Below, in pieces: positions 1 to 5,427 of a stretch of DNA of 14,701 nt. A program made the position numbers and the translations under genes. Every line of letters begins with the position of its first letter. Position 1 is the stretch's first letter. Under the pieces are notes generated by a model that was not told the DNA's origin, ran no database searches, and worked only from the letters and a program-made list of their open reading frames with translations. This DNA comes from T3SED10-47 sp046483725 (lineage in GTDB: Bacteria; Bipolaricaulota; Bipolaricaulia; Bipolaricaulales; Bipolaricaulaceae), in the NCBI GenBank assembly GCA_046483725.1, contig JAWOCQ010000110.1:1-14701 (forward strand). The letters are read 5' to 3'.

Positions 1-98
1 GCGATGAACACAAGCACCGCAACCAGTACAGCAAGCACCACCAGGGCGGCCAGCCCCAACAAAGAGAACGCCGTCCGCTGCGCCCACAGTCGGCTCAA
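1..98 (-). CDS. pstA: Phosphate ABC transporter permease PstA (N-terminal fragment)
   Basis: This is the first 32 codons of an inner-membrane permease, running off the left edge of the window. The visible protein starts LSRLWAQRTAFSLLGLAALV and continues as a hydrophobic segment, as expected for the first membrane helix of PstA. The likely start is a TTG at 98-96 that overlaps the TGA stop of pstC (97-95). It is preceded by GGGAGG with a 5-nt spacer, which supports the rare start codon and translational coupling. PstA is known to pair with PstC to form the membrane channel of the PstSCAB phosphate importer. The identity rests mainly on position after pstS and pstC, because little of the protein is visible. 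PstB (ATPase) and PhoU would be expected beyond the left edge. Confidence 0.8.
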   Translation of the reverse strand, partial: MSRLWAQRTAFSLLGLAALVVLAVLVAVLVFI

Positions 99-1021
99 CC
101 GTGCCTCCCAATGCGGTTTCCGATCGCGTCTCCGAGTAGGTTGAGGCTCAGGGTGAACATAAACAGGACTGCTCCTATGGCAAATAGCGCATGATAGTGC
201 ACGCTGCCGACTGACGTTTCGGCCATCTCCAGGGCGATCGTCGCAGTCAGCGTGCGCACAGGCCAAGTTAGTGCGGGGGGGAAGGCGGGGGAGTTCCCGG
301 AGATCATGAGGACCGTCATCGTCTCCCCTACCGCGCGCCCCATACCCAGCAGAGTTCCCGCAAGGAGTCCTGAACGGGCGGCAGGGACCACCACCGTGCG
401 CAGGAGCTGCCACCGTGTTGCCCCGAGGGCGACCCCGGCTTCGCGCCAGGTGTCGGGCACTGCGGCCACCGCGTCCTCGGCAATGCTGGCCACTGTGGGG
501 ACGGCCATTATCCCCAACAGCAGCGAGGCGGTGAGCGCAGTTTGCCCCGTGGCAAGGTTGAGAGCTGATTGAATGAATGGAACCACGACCATCAGTCCGA
601 AGAACCCGTACACGACCGAGGGCACGCCGGCCAGCAACTCCACAGCGACCTTCAGGAAATCCCTGACTCCCCGCGGTGCGACCTCTCCCACGAACAGGGC
701 TGTACCAATACCCAGTGGCACGGCGACCGCAAGGGCGACCGCGGTGACCAGGCCAGAGCCTAGTATCATGGGCAGGATCCCAAGCGATGGGGGCTCGCTG
801 GTGGGAAACCAGTAGCGGCCACCCAACAGATGGCCGGGGCTCACTGTGCCGAACACGGGGAACCCTTCACGGAATAGGTACCACACGATCAGCCCCAAGG
901 CGATAAGGGACAGAGCAGCACACAATCCCAGTGCTAAGTGCACAGTGGCCTCGCTGAGGCCTCGCAGCGTGCCTGTCCTCCGCGGGGTGCTATGCATATG
1001 GGGCTCCATGCATCTGGGCAT
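95..1021 (-). CDS. pstC: Phosphate ABC transporter permease PstC
   Basis: This 308-residue inner-membrane permease is one half of the phosphate channel of the PstSCAB importer. Several hydrophobic segments are visible, the first at about residues 29-50 and the last near the C-terminus, consistent with six membrane helices. The cytoplasmic loop that contacts the ATPase is seen as EAGVALGATRWQLLRTVVVP (EAA-type loop), followed by GRAVGETMTVLMISGN, which matches the conserved PstC GETMAV signature. The chosen ATG at 1021 has GGAGG upstream with a 10-nt spacer; the in-frame ATGs at codons 5 and 9 lack a well-placed ribosome site. The gene lies 77 nt downstream of pstS with no convincing terminator between them, so it is probably cotranscribed from the pstS promoter. 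Its stop codon overlaps the pstA start. Length is normal for the family. Confidence 0.95.
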   Translation of the reverse strand: MPRCMEPHMHSTPRRTGTLRGLSEATVHLALGLCAALSLIALGLIVWYLFREGFPVFGTVSPGHLLGGRYWFPTSEPPSLGILPMILGSGLVTAVALAVAVPLGIGTALFVGEVAPRGVRDFLKVAVELLAGVPSVVYGFFGLMVVVPFIQSALNLATGQTALTASLLLGIMAVPTVASIAEDAVAAVPDTWREAGVALGATRWQLLRTVVVPAARSGLLAGTLLGMGRAVGETMTVLMISGNSPAFPPALTWPVRTLTATIALEMAETSVGSVHYHALFAIGAVLFMFTLSLNLLGDAIGNRIGRHG

Positions 1022-1098
1022 GAGGTATGTGCCTCCGGATGGGTTCCCTATGTGTGCTTTTGTTTGCGGCCTGGGCTATGCTCGTACAGCGTTTGCTC

Positions 1099-1947
1099 TC
1101 AACTGTCCAGTGCGCGAATGGGCACATAGCCAGCCTGTTCAACCAACCTCTGGCCTCGATCGGACAAGACGAACATGATGAAATCAAGAGCTGCTCCCGA
1201 GGGGAAGTCGTTTGTGATCATAAACAGCGAGCGAGCGAGCGGGTAGGTCCCGGCCACCACGGTGTCCAAGAGGGGCTCGACATAGGCGTCGGAGTCCGTG
1301 GCCGCGACATTCACCGCTTTCACCCGGGGATTAAGGTAGCCAAGGCCGATGTACCCGATCGCGCCCTGCGTGTCGGCGACCGCGCCTTCCACGGCGGCGT
1401 TGGAGGGTTGGAACAAAGCGCCGGGAGCGCGCACTTCTTTCCCCTCTAGAACCATTTCCCTGAATGACCCGAACGTGCCCGAGGCCGTGTCCCGGGACAC
1501 GGCGACGATGCGCAGGTCCGGCCCGCCGAGCGCACTCCAGTTGGTAATCTCCCCGGTGTAGATCGCTCGGATGTCGGCGAAAGTGAGATCGTCTACGGGA
1601 TTGGTGGGATGCACCACGATGGCCAGGCCGTCGTTGGCGATATGCCAGTTATAGGGGAGCACCCCGCGTTCTACGGCGGTACGCCATTCGCTGGTCCGCA
1701 TGAAACGGGAAGAACTGGCGATATCAGTTGTCCCATCGATCAACGCAGCGATCCCCGTACCCGACCCACCCCCTTGGACCGATACGGAGGTGTTTGGGTG
1801 CAGCTCGATGAACTCCTCCGCCGCCAGCTGAGCGATGGGAAGGTTGGTGGTAGATCCCTTGATTACGATCCGCTCGCCACCCGCGGCGAAACCGCCGGCG
1901 GTTAACAGTAGGCAGAGCAGGACGAGAACCCGTTGTCCGCTTCGCAT
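1099..1947 (-). CDS. pstS: Periplasmic phosphate-binding protein PstS
   Basis: This is a 282-residue secreted substrate-binding protein that captures phosphate for the PstCAB transporter. Residues 1-22 look like a signal peptide (Arg residues, a hydrophobic core, then AAG/GE as a likely signal peptidase I site). C12 lies inside the hydrophobic core and is not in a good lipobox, so a lipoprotein is less likely. Phosphate-binding signatures are visible: KGSTT at 30-34, QGGGSGTGIAALIDGTTDIA at 58-77, and RDTASGTFGSFRE from residue 152. The ATG at 1947 is preceded by AAGGAGG with a 5-nt spacer, an excellent ribosome site. It is the first gene of the pstS-pstC-pstA unit and has its own sigma-70-type promoter. 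In most bacteria such operons are induced by phosphate starvation; no canonical Pho box was confirmed here, but repeated TATAG elements lie at the promoter. Confidence 0.96.
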   Translation of the reverse strand: MRSGQRVLVLLCLLLTAGGFAAGGERIVIKGSTTNLPIAQLAAEEFIELHPNTSVSVQGGGSGTGIAALIDGTTDIASSSRFMRTSEWRTAVERGVLPYNWHIANDGLAIVVHPTNPVDDLTFADIRAIYTGEITNWSALGGPDLRIVAVSRDTASGTFGSFREMVLEGKEVRAPGALFQPSNAAVEGAVADTQGAIGYIGLGYLNPRVKAVNVAATDSDAYVEPLLDTVVAGTYPLARSLFMITNDFPSGAALDFIMFVLSDRGQRLVEQAGYVPIRALDS

Positions 1948-1960
1948 GTGTGCCTCCTTC

Positions 1961-2007
1961 TATAGTGACTGTCGTTTTATGTATAGCCACTGCCGCTAAT
2001 ATATAGC
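1961..2007 (-). repeat. Spaced TATAG direct repeats at the pstS promoter (possible operator)
   Basis: On the plus strand TATAGTGACTG (1961-1971) and TATAGCCACTG (1982-1992) match at 9 of 11 positions with a 21-bp period. A third, looser copy TATAGCTTTGG begins at 2002, 20 bp further on, and overlaps the -10 box. Repeats spaced by two helical turns would put all copies on one face of the DNA, as expected of a regulator site. The copies are AT-rich in a GC-rich genome, so chance similarity around a promoter is a real alternative. No regulator is assigned. Confidence 0.35.
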
Positions 2008-2026
2008 TTTGGGGAATCCATGTCAA
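1998..2026 (-). promoter_or_regulatory. Sigma-70-type promoter of pstS
   Basis: Read on the minus strand, a perfect -35 box TTGACA (2026-2021) is followed by a 17-nt spacer and a -10 box TATATT (2003-1998), one mismatch from consensus. Transcription would start near 1991, giving a 5' untranslated region of about 44 nt before the pstS ATG. The spacing and box quality suggest a strong basal promoter; any phosphate control would need an added operator, possibly the nearby repeats. Confidence 0.8.
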
Positions 2027-2147
2027 CCTGGCCGTTGGGCGCGAGGCATATGCCCTGTTAGTCCCGGATATTCGTGTGTCGGGGCTACGCGCAACCTGGC
2101 GCATGGGCCTGACGGATCCTAAACTGCCCCTGTGGAGGTGAAGGGGA

Positions 2148-3644
2148 ATGCGTCGATATTGTGTTCAGCTGCTTGCGCTAGTTGTGCTGCTGGGGATGTC
2201 CGCGGCGGCGAGCGAGCTTCGGGTGGCGGTGGCCACCGAGCCGCCGGGGCTGGATCCAACGACCGATGCGACGGCGGTGATTCGACAACTGCTCCACCAC
2301 AACCTGTATGAGGGGTTGGTCCAGGTGAACGAGGACGGGGAGCTCCATCCGCAACTGGCGGAGAGCTGGCAGGTATCCAACGACGGACTGACCTACAGAT
2401 TTGAGCTCCGGGAGGGAGTCACGTTCCACGATGGGACGCCGCTCGACGCCGAGGTGGTGGCGCATACTTTTCGCCGGGCCATGGACCCCGAGACTGGGCA
2501 TCGTAGGCGGGAGGAATACGAAATCATCGAGCGGATTAATGTTGTGGACGAACTCACGGTGGAGTTTTACCTTGCCGAGCCTCGTCCGGCGTTTCTCCCT
2601 CTACTGGCGCTGGCACAGTCGGTTATCGTGCCGCTAGAGGCGGACGGACTAGCCCAGCATCCGATCGGCACAGGGCCGTTTGAGTTTGTGGAATGGCGAC
2701 CGGCGGATCGCTTGGTCTTGGAGCGAAACCACGCCTACTATGTGCCCGAGCGACCTTTGCTGGACCGGGTAGAGTTCCACTTCATCCGCGACCCGGCATC
2801 CCAGCGACGAAGTCTGCTGGCCGGCGAAGTGGAGCTTGTGATCGAGCCGACCCCCGAGATCGCGTTAGGGATAAGGGATAAACCGGGCTTTGCTGTGATC
2901 TCGGCGCCCTCCCCTTTGCTTCAGGTACTGTCGATCAACAACTCGCGGCCGCCGTTTGACGAGTTGGCGGTGCGGCAAGCGATCGCCCACGCTGTGGACC
3001 GCCAGCAGATAATCGATCTGGTGTTCTATGGCGACGGTACGCCCATCGGCAGCCATCTTACTCCTAGGCCACCGTACAGCGCCTTCTACGAAGATGTGAC
3101 CGGGCTCTATCCACACGATCCTTCCACAGCCCGGACGCTTCTCGCCGATGCGGGATATGCCGACGGGTTTTCCCTTACGCTGACTCTTCCCAGCAACTAT
3201 GCCCATCACGTGCGCACGGGGGAGGTGATCGCCGATCAGCTCGAAGAGGTGGGAATCGACGTGCGGATCGAACTCGTCGACTGGGGCACGTGGCTGGAGA
3301 GGGTGTACTCGCAAGGGGAGTATGACCTCACCGTGATCGCACACCCAGGTAGGCTCGACCCTGCGCTGATGCTGGGTGTGTACGGTCCGGAGCGGCCCGA
3401 CTACTACTTCCGCCGGGGATGGGAGAGCGAGGAGCTGAACGAGCTTCTGGAGACGGGGGCTGTGGAGTTGGACCAAGAACGCCGCCAGGATATCTACGCC
3501 CGCGCCCAGGAGATCCTGGCCCAGGACGTAGTGAACGTGTACCTCCAGGACATGCACGCCATGATCGGCATCCGAGATGGGGTCAGGGGAGTGTCCATCT
3601 ACCCTATTTACGCGCTTGACCTGAGTCAGGTGTCTGTGGAGTAA
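2148..3644 (+). CDS. ABC transporter periplasmic binding protein, family 5 (peptide/nickel class)
   Basis: This 498-residue protein is the extracytoplasmic receptor of a Dpp/Opp/Nik-type importer. Residues 1-21 form a signal peptide (MRR, hydrophobic core, SAAA before SEL) with no lipobox cysteine. The mature part starts LRVAVATEPPGLDPTTDA and shows the family signature YEGLVQVNEDGELHPQLAES, then FELREGVTFHDGTPLDAEVV and HPIGTGPFEFVEWRP. Later comes AVRQAIAHAVDRQQII, all typical of SBP_bac_5 proteins, and the length is usual. The ATG is preceded by GGAGGTG with a 7-nt spacer. It is the only plus-strand gene; the promoter could not be located with confidence in 2030-2147. Its 3' end overlaps the convergent permease gene by 41 bp. 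The likely partners are the two permeases to its right. Substrate cannot be read from sequence; peptides, nickel, sugars or oligosaccharides are all possible for this family. Confidence 0.93.
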   Translation: MRRYCVQLLALVVLLGMSAAASELRVAVATEPPGLDPTTDATAVIRQLLHHNLYEGLVQVNEDGELHPQLAESWQVSNDGLTYRFELREGVTFHDGTPLDAEVVAHTFRRAMDPETGHRRREEYEIIERINVVDELTVEFYLAEPRPAFLPLLALAQSVIVPLEADGLAQHPIGTGPFEFVEWRPADRLVLERNHAYYVPERPLLDRVEFHFIRDPASQRRSLLAGEVELVIEPTPEIALGIRDKPGFAVISAPSPLLQVLSINNSRPPFDELAVRQAIAHAVDRQQIIDLVFYGDGTPIGSHLTPRPPYSAFYEDVTGLYPHDPSTARTLLADAGYADGFSLTLTLPSNYAHHVRTGEVIADQLEEVGIDVRIELVDWGTWLERVYSQGEYDLTVIAHPGRLDPALMLGVYGPERPDYYFRRGWESEELNELLETGAVELDQERRQDIYARAQEILAQDVVNVYLQDMHAMIGIRDGVRGVSIYPIYALDLSQVSVE

Positions 3645-4446
3645 GCCCACGCAGGGCAGGGTCAAGGTAGTCCCGTAGCCCGTCCCCTGCCACGTTCAGC
3701 CCGAGGACCAGGGCAGCCAAGGTGAGCCCCGGGAATAGCGCAGGCCAGGGGGAAAGATGGAAATAGGACTGCGCTTCCTGGAGCATCCTCCCCCAAGAAG
3801 GGTGCGGGGGTTGAACGCCCAGACCGAGGTAGCTCAGGGCGGCCTCCGCCAACACCGCGCCGGCCAGGCTCACGGTAGCCTGTACCACCAGCGGGGAGGA
3901 CATGTTAGGCAGAATGTGTCGCACCACTATGTGCAGATCGCCGGCGCCTACCGCACGGGCAGCCACTACGTACTGCCGCTCCTTGAAGGTCATGAAGCCC
4001 GCCCGGGCGATGCGGGCGAAGAAGGGAACATTGGCCGCCGCCAGGGCCACGGCCACTCCCAGGACTCCCGGCCCCCATATGGCCGCCAGCACGAGCCCCG
4101 CCAAGATGGTGGGGAATGCAAGGAGCAAGTCCGCCGCGCGCATCATGATCTCCCCGGCCAGTCCACCTCGATAGCCGGCCCAGCCTCCGAGAGCGGTCCC
4201 CAGGAGCCCTCCTGCAGCGACGGCGATGGCGGCCACAGCGAGGGTGCTCCTGCCACCGGCCATGACCCGGGAGAGGATGTCCCGTCCGAACCAATCTGTT
4301 CCCATGGGGTGTGAAAAGCTGGGGGACGCCAGATTATCGCCGGTCATTCGCGTCGGCGGATGGGGTGTCCACACTGCGCCCACCAGCACCAGTCCCAGCG
4401 CCAGGAGGATGAGTGCAAGGCCCAGGCGCAGGCTTAGTCCCCTCAT
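3604..4446 (-). CDS. ABC transporter permease, DppC/OppC type
   Basis: This 280-residue inner-membrane permease belongs to the DppC/OppC half of peptide/nickel-class importers. It opens with a hydrophobic helix (residues about 7-25), then the OppC N-terminal signature HPMGTDWFGRDILSRVMAGG just before the transporter core. The ATPase-contacting loop is AARAVGAGDLHIVVRHILPN, and the C-terminal SYLGLGVQPPHPSWGRMLQE plus GLNVAGDGLRDYLDP are strongly diagnostic of this subfamily. The start ATG overlaps the dppB-like stop (ATGA at 4446-4443), showing tight translational coupling; AAGGA lies 10 nt upstream. The last 41 bp are antisense to the 3' end of the binding-protein gene. The gene symbol is withheld because the substrate is unknown. 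Confidence 0.93.
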   Translation of the reverse strand: MRGLSLRLGLALILLALGLVLVGAVWTPHPPTRMTGDNLASPSFSHPMGTDWFGRDILSRVMAGGRSTLAVAAIAVAAGGLLGTALGGWAGYRGGLAGEIMMRAADLLLAFPTILAGLVLAAIWGPGVLGVAVALAAANVPFFARIARAGFMTFKERQYVVAARAVGAGDLHIVVRHILPNMSSPLVVQATVSLAGAVLAEAALSYLGLGVQPPHPSWGRMLQEAQSYFHLSPWPALFPGLTLAALVLGLNVAGDGLRDYLDPALRGLTPQTPDSGQARK

Positions 4447-5396
4447 GATCGACGGATCCTTGGGTCCAGCACGCCGTAGGCGAGATCTACCGTAAAACTG
4501 GCAAGGACCATCAGCCCTGCTGTGACTACGGCGATCCCTGCAACCAAGGGTAGATCTCTTGCATGCACCCCTAACAGGCCGAACCCACCCAAACCGGGAA
4601 GGAAAAACACGTTCTCCACCACCAGCGCTCCGCCGAACAGACGGGCTAGGATCAACCCGCCGCTGGTGACCACAGGCACCAGCGCGTTCCGCAGCGCGTG
4701 GTGGAGAACCACCCGGAAGCCTGACAGTCCCTTGGCATGTGCAGCGCGGATGTAATCCTCTGAAAGCACGTCGGCTACCGCCCCCCGCACCATGCGAGCG
4801 AGGTACGCCGCGCGAGGGAGGGCCAGGGCGACGGCCGGTAGAAGTAGGTGTAGCAGCGCGAGGCCGGGCGCTTCCCAGCCGGGAAAGCCCCCGACGGGGA
4901 GGATGCCCCAGCGCACACCCACCAGGCCCGCCAGCAGTAGGCCGAGCCAGAACTCGGGGAGGGCCATGCCCAGCTGGGCAACGCCCACGGTGGCCATGTC
5001 CACGGCTCCGCCTGGACGGGAGGCGGCCATTAGGCCCAATGGAACCCCGAGCAGCAGGGCCAGAGTGAGGGCGAGCACTGCCAGGGGGAGGGTCACAGAC
5101 AGCCCGGTGGCGACGAGTTCACTGACAGGTCGATCATAGTTCAGGGATACCCCCGCGTCCCCGCGGATGAGCCCTCCCAGCCAGCGGCCGAACCGCACCG
5201 GCCAAGGGTGGTCCAGATCCAGCTTGTCCCGGATGGCTTCATACACCTCGGGAGTGGCCTCCGGCCCTGCGGCCAGGCGGGCCGGGTCCCCCGGGACCAC
5301 CGAAAGCAGCAGGAATATCAACAGGGCCACGCTGAACAGCGTGGCTCCCATCGCTGCGGCACGACCAAGCACATACCGGCCCATAGCTGCCGGCAC
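4443..5396 (-). CDS. ABC transporter permease, DppB/OppB type
   Basis: This 317-residue inner-membrane permease is the DppB/OppB half of a peptide/nickel-class importer. The N-terminus has the usual first helix followed by LLSVVPGDPARLAAGPEATP, a classic DppB signature. WPVRFGRWLGGLIRGDAGVS and the ATPase-contact loop IRAAHAKGLSGFRVVLHHAL follow, and the protein ends FTVDLAYGVLDPRIR. The start is uncertain: GTG at 5396 or ATG at 5384 (MGRYVLGR); neither has a strong Shine-Dalgarno site. The gene begins only 31 nt after the ppdK stop on the same strand, so it probably depends on ppdK-operon transcription. It is coupled to the DppC-type gene through ATGA. No cognate ATPase gene (DppD/DppF) lies in the window. 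Confidence 0.92.
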   Translation of the reverse strand: MPAAMGRYVLGRAAAMGATLFSVALLIFLLLSVVPGDPARLAAGPEATPEVYEAIRDKLDLDHPWPVRFGRWLGGLIRGDAGVSLNYDRPVSELVATGLSVTLPLAVLALTLALLLGVPLGLMAASRPGGAVDMATVGVAQLGMALPEFWLGLLLAGLVGVRWGILPVGGFPGWEAPGLALLHLLLPAVALALPRAAYLARMVRGAVADVLSEDYIRAAHAKGLSGFRVVLHHALRNALVPVVTSGGLILARLFGGALVVENVFFLPGLGGFGLLGVHARDLPLVAGIAVVTAGLMVLASFTVDLAYGVLDPRIRRS

Positions 5397-5412
5397 CCGG
5401 GCCCGCCAGAGC

Positions 5413-5424
5413 CCAGGCGCCTGG
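5413..5424. repeat. 12-bp perfect palindrome between ppdK and the permease genes
   Basis: CCAGGCGCCTGG lies just after the ppdK stop codon (5430-5428) and before the DppB-type start. In RNA it could form only a short GC-rich hairpin (4-bp stem with a GCGC loop) and no U-run follows, so it is not a good intrinsic terminator. It might affect the balance between ppdK and the permease messages, or be a protein site, or be chance. Confidence 0.3.
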
Positions 5425-5427
5425 TAA

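Noticed and set aside
1022..1098. Terminator or small RNA in the 77-nt pstS-pstC gap
   Set aside because: No stable stem-loop with a U-run was found; the gap looks like an ordinary intercistronic spacer.
1724..2104. A 126-codon minus-strand frame covering the start of pstS and its promoter
   Set aside because: It overlaps pstS in another frame, the promoter and the leader, has no recognisable domain, and pstS has a far better start site and homology.
2865..3665. A 266-codon minus-strand frame antisense to the binding-protein gene
   Set aside because: No recognisable domain or signal peptide, and the plus-strand frame is a clear full-length family-5 binding protein.
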